Assembly (NCBI GenBank): GCA_017456685.1
Contig: JAFTIV010000139.1
Span: 1-5,705, forward strand
Reading direction: 5' to 3'
DNA length: 5,705 bases
Source: Clostridia bacterium
GTDB lineage: Bacteria; Bacillota; Clostridia; Oscillospirales; CAG-272
The notes beneath the pieces are model-generated. The model saw only the letters and a program-made list of their open reading frames with translations, did not search any database and had not been told where the DNA came from. Shown here one piece after another: positions 1 through 5,705 of the stretch (position 1 is the stretch's first letter; the number at the start of each line of letters is the position of its first letter). The position numbers and the translations under genes were made by a program.

Positions 1-1920
1 ATAATGGTAGGGGTATGTGTGCAAAATCGACTCATATTCAGCTCTTGACGAGCACACAAAGCCCTTGATATTTTTGTTAAATTTATCAAGCCACACGGAA
101 AGATTATCCTTTGTAACTCCGTGCTGTAAAAACACGAATGGCTTTTTCACAAGAATGTCCTTATATGGTGCTGAATAGTAATCAAAAGGGTTTGTGACAA
201 AGTCCTCTGCGTGCGAGGAGATTATCATATCGGCGCAAAGGTGCATAATTTTATACTTTAATGATGCGCGGTCAACGACCCTGCCGATTTTTTTGAGGCG
301 CGAATAATCCTTACCCTTGTTGATTGAAAAGGCGATGCTTATGCCATTCGGCTTATTTTTCGAGAGGTATTCAAAGAGTGCCTCTCCATTATCGCTTGCG
401 ACACTCAAGCGGTCGCTTATCAGCCACAGGGGCTTTTTATGGAATCTTTTATATATGCTTGAAAGAGCCCTTGCAAGGACTGCCTTGCGCTCGGCAAAGG
501 CATTTGACCTCCAAAGCTCGCGTCTAAAGGCTCTTTCGTGTGATTTGAGTGCTTTTTTACTTGACCTTTCGAAAATCAAGGCATTTTCATCACACGAGAT
601 TATAAGCTTATCTAAGGGGGAGTATGCGTTTTTATATCTTTTTTCAAGTGGAAAATGCTTGCCAAGGGTTATGCTTGATGCCACCTCATTGCTCGGCATT
701 GTATCACTTGAAAAATATATTGTTGCACCATTTTCAAGCTCTGCAATCGGGATTTCGAAAACACCCATTGCTCGTTTTACAATTTCCTTGCCAAGGAGCC
801 TTGCCTTGACCTCTGTCTTAGCAAAGACTGAGGATTTTTTACCGTTTATGAAGGCTATGAGGGTGTTCGGGACCGATTCAAGCATTGGGGTCTCTGTACG
901 CACGGTAATCTTGATTTTATCGCCACAGGTGTCGATAAATTCAAGAATGTAAGGAAAATCACACTCTGCAACCTCTCTGCCCGTTTTCAAAAGGACATAC
1001 TGAATTGTGCTTTGTGGAAGGTTTTGCTTCTTTAAAATATCCGGCTCAATTTGAGCAAGACAGCTAAGCATGCGCTTTTCAAGCTCTAAAAGCTCTTCCC
1101 TTGTTAAAAATTCGGGAGTGTCTTGAATTGTGAGCTTCCAAGAAAGCTCATATGCAATAGCGGATTGAATAAATCGTGGGAGCTCATTGTGCTTCTTGAT
1201 TGCGTAATCGACAATGCTCTTAAAATAATGCTCCATATGTGGCAAATAATATTCGGGCTTGCTCTGCGCCGTTGCAAGAAGTGAGCCTTGTCTTTTGCGA
1301 TAATTATAGTGCGCACTCGGCACTACTCCAAGGCGGGGTGTGTCGATTAAAAGGCGAAGAAGTGCCTCGGCATCCTCCGAAGCTACAAGCTCGGGCTTAA
1401 AGTGCATTTTCAAAGCCCTCTCAGCCTTTATAACGCTTGAGGTTATATGAAGCTGAAACTCGTCCTCTTTTGTTAAATCTATTATTCTCTGTCCGTTTTT
1501 GAATTTAGAATTTAGCGGATGCTCGCCCCTTGTATCGCCAAAAAAGTAAATCGGGAATGATACGACATCGGTGCTATCATAATTTTTCTCGAAAAAGCCA
1601 AGGACATCCTTGTAAGCATTTTTAGAAATGGTGTCGTCGGGGTCAGGAAACGCTATATATTTTCCTTGTGCCACCTCAAGCCCTGCATTTCTCGCGCTTG
1701 ACACACCACCGTTTTCCTTGCTTACAATGACAATGTTTCCGTATTCTCTTGCGTATTTTTGAATTATGTCAAGGCTATTGTCGGTCGAGCCATCGTTTAC
1801 CAAGATGAGTTGGATTTTTTCAAAGCCGAGGCTTTGTGCTATAATGCTCTCTCTAGCCTCGTCAAGGTACAAGGCGGAATTATAGACAGGCATTATTACT
1901 GAAAGCAAATATTTGTACAT
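1..1920 (-). CDS. Bifunctional family 2 glycosyltransferase / CDP-glycerol glycerophosphotransferase, 3' end missing
   Basis: This is the first 640 codons of a two-domain cell-envelope enzyme; the frame is open to the window edge, so the C-terminus is outside. Residues 1 to about 220 form a GT-A glycosyltransferase family 2 domain: VIMPVYN (8-14), VNDGSTDNS (41-49), GGVSSARNAGL (71-81) and the metal/nucleotide-binding D93-P-D95-D96. A linker of about 270 residues follows that I cannot assign. From about residue 495 a TagF-type domain (CDP-glycerol:poly(glycerophosphate) glycerophosphotransferase) begins with PLWLISDR and carries the family motif H600-G601-V-T-K with downstream LSVWLDK. By family knowledge it would transfer a sugar from a nucleotide sugar and glycerol phosphate from CDP-glycerol onto a teichoic-acid-like polymer at the cytoplasmic face of the membrane; the actual polymer is inference. 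There is no signal peptide. The ATG at 1920 is supported by AAAGGGG (1928-1934), 7 bases upstream, and by the promoter at 1956-1984. The full protein is probably 800-900 residues, judging from how much of the TagF domain is missing. Confidence 0.9.
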   Translation of the reverse strand, partial: MYKYLLSVIMPVYNSALYLDEARESIIAQSLGFEKIQLILVNDGSTDNSLDIIQKYAREYGNIVIVSKENGGVSSARNAGLEVAQGKYIAFPDPDDTISKNAYKDVLGFFEKNYDSTDVVSFPIYFFGDTRGEHPLNSKFKNGQRIIDLTKEDEFQLHITSSVIKAERALKMHFKPELVASEDAEALLRLLIDTPRLGVVPSAHYNYRKRQGSLLATAQSKPEYYLPHMEHYFKSIVDYAIKKHNELPRFIQSAIAYELSWKLTIQDTPEFLTREELLELEKRMLSCLAQIEPDILKKQNLPQSTIQYVLLKTGREVAECDFPYILEFIDTCGDKIKITVRTETPMLESVPNTLIAFINGKKSSVFAKTEVKARLLGKEIVKRAMGVFEIPIAELENGATIYFSSDTMPSNEVASSITLGKHFPLEKRYKNAYSPLDKLIISCDENALIFERSSKKALKSHERAFRRELWRSNAFAERKAVLARALSSIYKRFHKKPLWLISDRLSVASDNGEALFEYLSKNKPNGISIAFSINKGKDYSRLKKIGRVVDRASLKYKIMHLCADMIISSHAEDFVTNPFDYYSAPYKDILVKKPFVFLQHGVTKDNLSVWLDKFNKNIKGFVCSSRAEYESILHTYPYHY

Positions 1921-1955
1921 AACTACGCCCCTTTCGTTTTGATTATATCTTTATT

Positions 1956-1984
1956 ATTTTATCATATTTACAGCTTAATGTCAA
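1956..1984 (-). promoter_or_regulatory. Sigma-A promoter of the glycosyltransferase gene
   Basis: On the minus strand, TTGACA (1979-1984) is followed by a 17-base spacer and TAAAAT (1956-1961), with a TGA just before the -10 (extended -10). A start near 1949 gives a leader of about 29 bases, too short for a riboswitch. It begins directly after the azlCD terminator, so the glycosyltransferase is its own transcription unit. Confidence 0.75.
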
Positions 1985-1990
1985 GAAAGT

Positions 1991-2016
1991 AAAAAAGCCC
2001 CGATACTCGAGGCTTT
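1991..2016 (-). terminator. Intrinsic terminator of azlCD
   Basis: On the minus strand AAAGCC (complement of 2011-2016) pairs with GGCTTT (complement of 1994-1999). There is an inner CGA/TCG stem, one mismatch and a GTA loop, and the hairpin runs into six T residues (complement of 1991-1996). It lies 2 bases beyond the azlD stop codon. Confidence 0.85.
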
Positions 2017-2018
2017 AT

Positions 2019-2342
2019 TTATACTATAAGCTTGATTAAAAGCTCAACGACGAGAACGGTTCCGCACGCAGAGGCTGCAACGACTAAGAGGCTACGATTG
2101 AAATACGATAGCACAAGAGCCACTAAAAAGCCACAAATCGCGGATATGAGATACGAGGTTGAGAAAAAGATTGCGGGGATTGTCATAACAGACAACACGG
2201 CATATGGTACATAGTACAAAAACGAGCGCACAAAGGTGTTCTTTATTTTCTTCTTAATTAACACCATTGGCACCATACGAACAAGATAAGTAACTCCCGC
2301 CATTACAAGAAGGTACAAAAGAAAGGGTCCTGCTTCAACCAT
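2019..2342 (-). CDS. azlD: AzlD family branched-chain amino acid transport subunit
   Basis: A 107-residue, very hydrophobic protein that matches the AzlD family in length and pattern. An N-terminal membrane segment (about 6-24) contains TYLVRMVPMVL, typical of AzlD, then three further segments lie at about 41-60, 62-82 and 84-105. Family members work with AzlC in the cytoplasmic membrane. AzlCD of Bacillus subtilis gives 4-azaleucine resistance and the homologous YgaZH of E. coli exports valine, so export of branched-chain amino acids is the expected role; the exact substrate here is inference. The ATG at 2342 lies inside the 3' end of azlC (8-base overlap) and is preceded by AAAGAGGTGG (2349-2358) with a 6-base gap. 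This indicates translational coupling and near-equal production of both subunits. A terminator follows immediately after the stop codon. Confidence 0.9.
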   Translation of the reverse strand: MVEAGPFLLYLLVMAGVTYLVRMVPMVLIKKKIKNTFVRSFLYYVPYAVLSVMTIPAIFFSTSYLISAICGFLVALVLSYFNRSLLVVAASACGTVLVVELLIKLIV

Positions 2343-3066
2343 CTATATCCACCTCTTTCTCTTGCTCTGGCGGAAGCGGTGCTACAAGAGCGAATACCAC
2401 GCTTGCCACTATTGTGCAAATTATTATGATAAAGCCACTTGAGATATGCTTGCTCAAGAATGGAATAAAATTAAATACACAGCTAAGTGCTATTGCGAAA
2501 AGCGAGCAAAGAAGCACGGGGCGCTCTTTTCTTGCAACGGGAGTAACGATTGCCACGAACATTGCGTAAATGGCAATTCCAAGTGCTGAAATTACAATTG
2601 CTGGCAAAATATTTCCTGCAACTGCGCCAAGGAGTGTACCAAGAGTCCAGCCTATAAAGGGGGTTAGGGTTATGCCATACATATATTTTCTGCCAACATC
2701 CATTCCCTTTGAGGACGAAACGGCAAAGACCTCATCGGTGTTCACGAAGGAAACGAGAAATTTATCAACAAGACGAACGCTCTTGCCGAATTTTTGCGAC
2801 AAGGAAACGGACATAAGCGCATATCTTAGATTGATTATGAGCTGAGTTGCGCCAAGCTCAAGAAGTGTGCCACCGCCAACAATAATCGGCACGCCTGCAA
2901 GCTGTCCCGCAGAGGTGACATTAAGCATCGAAATAAGCACCGCTTGCCATATATCAAGCCCCGAATTCACCGCGGTTATACCAAAGGCAAAGGCTACAGA
3001 AAGATAGCCAAGACAGATAGGAAATCCGTCCTTTATACCCGCCATAAAATTGTTTTGCTCTCTCAT
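2335..3066 (-). CDS. azlC: AzlC family branched-chain amino acid exporter, large subunit
   Basis: A 243-residue integral membrane protein of the AzlC/YgaZ family, close to the usual family length. The diagnostic N-terminal region is intact: GIKDGFPICLGYLSVAFAFG (about 10-29), the polar segment NVTSAGQLAG (49-58), and INLRYALMS (78-86), the family's N-x-RY-x-LMS motif. Hydrophobic segments occur at about 15-33, 67-88, 130-150, 152-175, 183-203 and 210-230; the tail is acidic. With AzlD it is expected to export leucine, isoleucine or valine (family knowledge; not provable here). The start at 3066 is supported by AAAGGAG (3073-3079), 6 bases upstream, and by its own promoter. Its upstream neighbour cysK is separated by a strong terminator, so co-transcription with cysK is unlikely. 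No lrp/azlB-type regulator lies in the window. Confidence 0.93.
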   Translation of the reverse strand: MREQNNFMAGIKDGFPICLGYLSVAFAFGITAVNSGLDIWQAVLISMLNVTSAGQLAGVPIIVGGGTLLELGATQLIINLRYALMSVSLSQKFGKSVRLVDKFLVSFVNTDEVFAVSSSKGMDVGRKYMYGITLTPFIGWTLGTLLGAVAGNILPAIVISALGIAIYAMFVAIVTPVARKERPVLLCSLFAIALSCVFNFIPFLSKHISSGFIIIICTIVASVVFALVAPLPPEQEKEVDIDG

Positions 3067-3096
3067 TTTTCTCTCCTTTCGTTTTTCTCGTAAAGC

Positions 3097-3125
3097 ATAT
3101 TAACACAAACCGACTTGGAATTCAA
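3097..3125 (-). promoter_or_regulatory. Sigma-A promoter of azlCD
   Basis: On the minus strand, TTGAAT (3120-3125), a 17-base spacer and TAATAT (3097-3102), preceded by TGT, giving an extended -10. The predicted start near 3090 leaves a leader of about 24 bases. It sits between the cysK terminator and the azlC ribosome binding site. Confidence 0.65.
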
Positions 3126-3135
3126 GATAAAAAGC

Positions 3136-3164
3136 AAAAAAAGCCGAGAAAATCTCGGCTTTTT
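3136..3164 (-). terminator. Intrinsic terminator of the SGNH hydrolase-cysK operon
   Basis: A perfect GCCGAGA/TCTCGGC stem (3143-3149 with 3153-3159) with an AAA loop on the plus strand is flanked by A- and T-runs. On the minus strand it ends in seven T residues (complement of 3136-3142). It starts a few bases after the cysK stop codon. The A/T flanks extend the stem and would also let it work in the opposite direction, although no plus-strand gene reaches it. Confidence 0.92.
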
Positions 3165-3168
3165 GTTT

Positions 3169-4098
3169 TTAAACAAAGTCTGGGGTTGAAAGGTATCTTT
3201 CTCCGCTATCTGCAAGCACGACAACGATTGTTTTACCTGCGCTCTCCTCGCGTTTTGCAATTCTTGTAGCAACGGCAAGCGCTGCGCCCGAGGAAATTCC
3301 AACGAATATTCCCTCTGTGCGAACAAGCCTTTTTGCGTAGTCGTATGCCTCGTCATCGGTTGCGGTTAGGATTTCATCATAGATAGAGGTGTCCATTGTT
3401 TTTGGGACGAAATTTGCGCCTATACCCTGAATTTTGTGTGCTCCTGCCCTACCCTTTGACATAAGTGGCGATGACTCGGGCTCTACGGCAATCATTTTTG
3501 CCTTTGAATTCATTTTTTGCTTTAGATAGCGCGCGGTTCCCGAAAAAGTTCCGCCTGTGCCGACAGTGGCTACAAAATAGTCAAGCTTACCCTCTGTGTC
3601 TCGCCAAATCTCGGGACCTGTGGTGTTAAAATGCGCATCTGGATTTGCGCTATTTTCAAATTGATTGGGAATAAAGGAGTTGGGAATTTCACCCGCAAGC
3701 TCGCTTGCCTTAGCTATTGCGCCCTTCATTCCAAGCTTACCATCAGTAAGCACAAGCTCTGCACCATATGCGGACATAAGCTTACGGCGCTCAAGAGACA
3801 TAGTATCGGGCATTACAATAATACATCTGTAGCCCTTTGCAGTTGCAATTGCGGAAAGTCCTATACCTGTATTACCAGAGGTTGGCTCTATAATCACTCC
3901 GCCAGTCTTAAGCTTGCCTTCCTTTTCTGCATTTTCTATCATTTGCTTAGCTATTCTGTCCTTTGCGCTTGAGGTTGGATTAAATGCCTCGAGCTTGACT
4001 AATATTCTTGCGTTTACGCCCTCGCTTTTGGCAAATCTCGACACATCAACGAGGGGAGTGTTGCCAACAAGCTCGGTAATTGAGTTATAAATTTTCAT
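3169..4098 (-). CDS. cysK: Cysteine synthase A (O-acetylserine sulfhydrylase)
   Basis: A 309-residue PLP enzyme of fold type II that makes L-cysteine and acetate from O-acetyl-L-serine and sulfide in the cytoplasm. The family landmarks are present in order: LVGNTPLV (10-17), NPTSSAKDRIA with Schiff-base Lys46 (40-50), the substrate-binding loop PTSGNTG (72-78), the phosphate-binding GTGGT (180-184), IQGIGANFVP (223-232), GISSGAA with the pyridine-nitrogen serine S270 (267-273), and DSGERYLST (297-305). The IQGIGA form and overall length favour CysK over CysM or cystathionine beta-synthase. The ATG at 4098 overlaps the stop codon of the upstream hydrolase gene by one base (TAATG). GGAG (4107-4110), inside the upstream coding region, lies 8 bases away, so translation is probably coupled. 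I see no T-box or S-box leader; the gene seems to rely on the promoter before the hydrolase gene. No cysE lies in the window. Confidence 0.96.
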   Translation of the reverse strand: MKIYNSITELVGNTPLVDVSRFAKSEGVNARILVKLEAFNPTSSAKDRIAKQMIENAEKEGKLKTGGVIIEPTSGNTGIGLSAIATAKGYRCIIVMPDTMSLERRKLMSAYGAELVLTDGKLGMKGAIAKASELAGEIPNSFIPNQFENSANPDAHFNTTGPEIWRDTEGKLDYFVATVGTGGTFSGTARYLKQKMNSKAKMIAVEPESSPLMSKGRAGAHKIQGIGANFVPKTMDTSIYDEILTATDDEAYDYAKRLVRTEGIFVGISSGAALAVATRIAKREESAGKTIVVVLADSGERYLSTPDFV

Positions 4099-5102
4099 TA
4101 TTCCTTCTCCAAAATTTCCTTAAGAACGGGATAAATAGTCTGTGCCATTCTCATAAAGCCAAGGTCGGTTGGGTGACAGCCCTCAACTGTACAAATCGAG
4201 CGGTCCGTGTCGCCAAAATAGGCTTCTCCGTCTATAAAATAAACATTCTTGTCACCGTTTGCAATTGCGTTTTCATATGTTTTTCTTATGATATTGCGTC
4301 TTTTGATGTTATCTGCCTTATCGCTATCAAAGTCGGGCTTTGTCATAAAAACAACGGGGAGTGTCGGTTTTTTCTCTCTTATAATCTTAAAAAACGTCTC
4401 GTGAGTTGCCTCAAGATGCTCGGGTGTTGGTGCGTTATGGTCATAGTCCATAACAAATACGCTCATATCAAGATTTTTTATATAGTCCGCCATTTGAGGC
4501 TCGCCCTTAGCGTTGCCAGAAACACCAAGATTTATGTACTCGGTATCGAGCCAGCGGGTAACTATAGACACATAACACTTTGAAACTGATGAAGCACAAC
4601 CGCCCTCTGTGATTGACGAGCCATAGAAAACAATAGGCTTTTCGTGCTTATATGGGTCGGGGGCTTCGATTTGTGCATCGTCGTCAATTGAAATCTCAAT
4701 ATCTAACACAGGCTCGTTCCTTGGCAAAAGGAGAGATACTGTGTCCATTTTAGGCTCTTTTACAAAGGTATTTTCAAACTCTGTTATTCCATAATTAGTC
4801 GGGGTTAAGATGCCAAGACGGTATTGGTCCTTGCCATTTCCTATCATAACATCTATTCCGCAGGAGCCAGAAAGAGGGATTGCCCAGTCGATGTTATTAC
4901 TCTCTACTACTGCCTTGATTTTTATAGTGCTTGAGTTTGTCTTGAAGCGAACACGCACACCTGCACCCGCAAAAACACGCACACCTGTGTATTCGTTTAC
5001 CGCTTTCGCGACATCCTCGTCCATTCGAACAATTCTGCCGTTTTTACTCAATATCGCTCCGTGGAGCTGTATTGGTGAGTCCTTGAAATTATATGTTTTC
5101 AT
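4098..5102 (-). CDS. SGNH/GDSL family acyl hydrolase with GxDLY-like N-terminal domain
   Basis: A 334-residue protein with the architecture of two-domain SGNH esterases. Residues ~10-145 are a beta-rich domain resembling the GxDLY domain (GIDV at 82-85), followed by an SGNH hydrolase domain from about 155. Catalytic blocks are visible: block I GSSITEGG (161-168) with nucleophile Ser163, block II NLGVSGNAKGE (191-201) with Gly196 as oxyanion candidate, block III DYDHNAP (219-225) with Asn223, and block V EGCHPTDLGF (307-316) with catalytic His310. The block V acidic residue is Glu307 where Asp is usual. No signal peptide or anchor is seen, so a cytoplasmic location is likely. Family members remove acetyl or other acyl groups from sugars and small molecules; the substrate here is unknown. 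AAAGAGGT (5107-5114) places the start at 5102. The gene is first in an operon with cysK and overlaps it by one base, which suggests, but does not prove, a link to O-acetylserine or another acyl ester. Confidence 0.85.
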   Translation of the reverse strand: MKTYNFKDSPIQLHGAILSKNGRIVRMDEDVAKAVNEYTGVRVFAGAGVRVRFKTNSSTIKIKAVVESNNIDWAIPLSGSCGIDVMIGNGKDQYRLGILTPTNYGITEFENTFVKEPKMDTVSLLLPRNEPVLDIEISIDDDAQIEAPDPYKHEKPIVFYGSSITEGGCASSVSKCYVSIVTRWLDTEYINLGVSGNAKGEPQMADYIKNLDMSVFVMDYDHNAPTPEHLEATHETFFKIIREKKPTLPVVFMTKPDFDSDKADNIKRRNIIRKTYENAIANGDKNVYFIDGEAYFGDTDRSICTVEGCHPTDLGFMRMAQTIYPVLKEILEKE

Positions 5103-5133
5103 TTTTACCTCTTTGAAATTTAGCTATACTATT

Positions 5134-5162
5134 ATTTTAGCTTATTGCTTTTGAAAAGTCAA
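5134..5162 (-). promoter_or_regulatory. Sigma-A promoter of the SGNH hydrolase-cysK operon
   Basis: On the minus strand, TTGACT (5157-5162), a 17-base spacer and TAAAAT (5134-5139). The predicted start near 5127 gives a leader of about 25 bases, leaving no room for a T-box or SAM riboswitch. Any control by a CymR-type repressor would have to act on this promoter region; I could not recognise an operator. Confidence 0.7.
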
Positions 5163-5190
5163 TTGATTATATAAAAAAGCGTTTTTATTT

Positions 5191-5219
5191 TTGAGCATTT
5201 TAGCAAATTGTCGTATTAT
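5191..5219 (+). promoter_or_regulatory. Possible second, upstream promoter of the tRNA operon
   Basis: TTGAGC (5191-5196), a 17-base spacer and TATTAT (5214-5219), facing the tRNA genes. Tandem promoters are common before stable RNA genes in Firmicutes, but this match is only moderate (4/6 and 5/6) and the region is AT-rich, so chance is possible. Confidence 0.3.
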
Positions 5220-5254
5220 CACGAATGATTTTTTAAGTTTTTCGAAAAAAAGAC

Positions 5255-5283
5255 TTGACAGAGGTTTTTTTGTGTGATATAAT
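5255..5283 (+). promoter_or_regulatory. Consensus sigma-A promoter of the tRNA-Leu/tRNA-fMet operon
   Basis: TTGACA (5255-5260) and TATAAT (5278-5283) are both perfect consensus hexamers with the optimal 17-base spacer and a TGA extended -10 element. Transcription should begin near 5290. The 25-base leader to the first tRNA contains TGAC (5296-5299) and GTCA (5307-5310), which can form a small hairpin and would be removed during 5' tRNA processing. Confidence 0.9.
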
Positions 5284-5315
5284 GAGTCCACCTTGTGACG
5301 AGCGAGGTCATATAA

Positions 5316-5403
5316 GCCGATGTGGCGGAATGGTAGACGCCACGGACTTAAAATCCGTTGGGAAGTAATTCCCGTACCGGTTCGAGTCCGGTTATCGGCA
5401 CCA
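5316..5403 (+). tRNA. tRNA-Leu, anticodon UAA
   Basis: An 88-base class II tRNA with all arms readable. The acceptor GCCGATG (5316-5322) pairs with TATCGGC (5393-5399) with one G-U. The D stem is GGCG/CGCC (5324-5327/5338-5341). The anticodon stem ACGGA/TCCGT encloses CTTAAAA with anticodon TAA at 5349-5351. The long variable arm is GGGAA-GTAA-TTCCC (5360-5373), as expected for leucine. The T arm is ACCGG-TTCGAGT-CCGGT (5376-5392). The discriminator is A5400, the leucine identity base, and CCA is encoded (5401-5403). It decodes UUA and, by wobble, UUG. Confidence 0.97.
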
Positions 5404-5409
5404 AGATAT

Positions 5410-5487
<78 letters not shown>

Positions 5488-5521
5488 AAAAGAAAAGTCG
5501 CGCAAGCGGCTTTTTCTTTTT
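5488..5521 (+). terminator. Intrinsic terminator of the tRNA operon
   Basis: The stem AAAAGTCGC (5493-5501) pairs with GCGGCTTTT (5506-5514), with one T-G wobble, closed by a GCAA (GNRA) tetraloop. The flanking A-run (from 5488) and T-runs (to 5521) extend it and provide the U-tract. It begins directly after the CCA end of tRNA-fMet. Confidence 0.9.
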
Positions 5522-5525
5522 GTAC

Positions 5526-5619
5526 TTTTCACTATTCTCTTTTCACTCTTCACTTTTCTCTAAATCTCCCACGCGACTTTTCCAGAGAAGAGATAAGAGA
5601 GAAGAGAGAAAAGAAAAGG
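5526..5619. repeat. Inverted pair of degenerate 7-base tandem repeats
   Basis: The left arm (5526-5560) divides without gaps into five 7-base units of the type TYTTCWC; for example 5526-5532 and 5540-5546 are both TTTTCAC and 5547-5553 is TCTTCAC. The right arm (5585-5619) divides into five purine units of the type GAGAARA; 5585-5591 and 5599-5605 are both GAGAAGA. The right-arm consensus is the reverse complement of the left-arm type. The arms can therefore pair in register, imperfectly, around a 24-base spacer (5561-5584). Unit-by-unit identity falls from 6/7 near the spacer to 3/7 at the outer end. Function unknown; it may be a dispersed intergenic repeat. Confidence 0.6.
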
Positions 5620-5647
5620 TAGCTTTTCTCCCTTTGGTCGAAAAGCA

Positions 5648-5676
5648 TTGATTTTTGATTAAAAATGTAATATAAT
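5648..5676 (+). promoter_or_regulatory. Sigma-A promoter of the gene starting at 5700
   Basis: TTGATT (5648-5653), a 17-base spacer and a consensus TATAAT (5671-5676). The predicted start near 5683 leaves a leader of under 20 bases that contains the ribosome binding site AGAGGTG (5687-5693). Confidence 0.7.
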
Positions 5677-5699
5677 GATTTCAAAGAGAGGTGAAGACA

Positions 5700-5705
5700 A
5701 TGAAT
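5700..5705 (+). CDS. Start of an unidentified gene (two codons visible)
   Basis: ATG at 5700-5702 followed by AAT (Met-Asn) before the window ends. The start is supported by AGAGGTG (5687-5693) with a 6-base gap and by the promoter at 5648-5676. Nothing can be said about the product. Confidence 0.6.

Noticed and set aside
317..952. Plus-strand open frame of 211 codons
   Set aside because: It lies wholly opposite the glycosyltransferase coding sequence, has no ribosome binding site or promoter, and its translation has no family pattern. It is an antisense shadow.
2032..2845. Two short plus-strand frames opposite azlC and azlD
   Set aside because: Both are antisense to clear membrane protein genes and lack start signals.
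3063..3356. Minus-strand 97-codon frame across the cysK 3' end and the cysK-azlC spacer
   Set aside because: It overlaps cysK in another frame, runs through the terminator and the azlC promoter, and has no plausible start signal.
4080..4583. Plus-strand 167-codon frame opposite the SGNH hydrolase gene
   Set aside because: Cysteine-rich translation without a coherent domain, antisense to a well-supported gene.
5103..5127. Possible T-box, S-box or cysteine-responsive leader before the hydrolase-cysK operon
   Set aside because: The predicted leader is only about 25 bases, with no room for a riboswitch and no terminator before the first gene.
5204..5224. TCGT/ACGA inverted repeat near 5211-5224 as an operator
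   Set aside because: Only four paired bases around a six-base loop in AT-rich DNA; too weak to support.
5522..5640. CRISPR array or insertion sequence
   Set aside because: Repeat units are 7 bases with no spacers, there is no transposase frame, and I see no target-site duplication.
5547..5697. TCTTCAC (5547-5553) is complementary to GTGAAGA (5691-5697) in the leader of the next gene, suggesting control of its ribosome binding site
   Set aside because: The promoter at 5648-5676 lies downstream of the pyrimidine arm, so the normal transcript would not contain it; seven bases in a repeat-rich purine context is weak.

Overview
The window looks like chromosomal DNA from a low-to-moderate GC Gram-positive bacterium of the class Clostridia, probably an uncultured gut-type member. 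The evidence is the strong AAAGGAG-type ribosome binding sites, textbook sigma-A promoters with 17-bp spacers, intrinsic terminators with U-tracts, CCA-encoding tRNA genes, and a TagF-type wall polymer enzyme fused to a family 2 glycosyltransferase. Genus assignment is not possible from what I can see.

Four protein genes, plus a start codon for a fifth, and two tRNA genes are supported. Positions 1-1920 (minus) hold the first 640 codons of a bifunctional glycosyltransferase / CDP-glycerol glycerophosphotransferase whose 3' end lies outside the window. Positions 2019-3066 (minus) hold azlC and azlD, an overlapping pair encoding a two-component branched-chain amino acid exporter. Positions 3169-5102 (minus) hold a two-gene operon: an SGNH/GDSL-type acyl hydrolase followed, with a one-base TAATG overlap, by cysteine synthase cysK. 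Each minus-strand unit has its own recognisable promoter, and a terminator separates each unit from the next.

The direction changes in the 5103-5255 spacer. On the plus strand a perfect-consensus promoter drives tRNA-Leu(UAA) and initiator tRNA-fMet(CAU), followed by a GNRA-loop terminator. Positions 5522-5640 hold a low-complexity element: a pyrimidine arm and a purine arm, each built of degenerate 7-base units and inverted with respect to each other. At the right edge a promoter and ribosome binding site lead into the ATG of a further plus-strand gene, of which only two codons are visible.

Most of the window is ordinary housekeeping and transport content. The points most worth a second look are the phased heptamer inverted repeat downstream of the tRNAs, the tight coupling of an esterase-like gene to cysK, and an apparent extra nucleotide in the T-stem of the initiator tRNA. 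I see no defence system, mobile element, CRISPR array or riboswitch.
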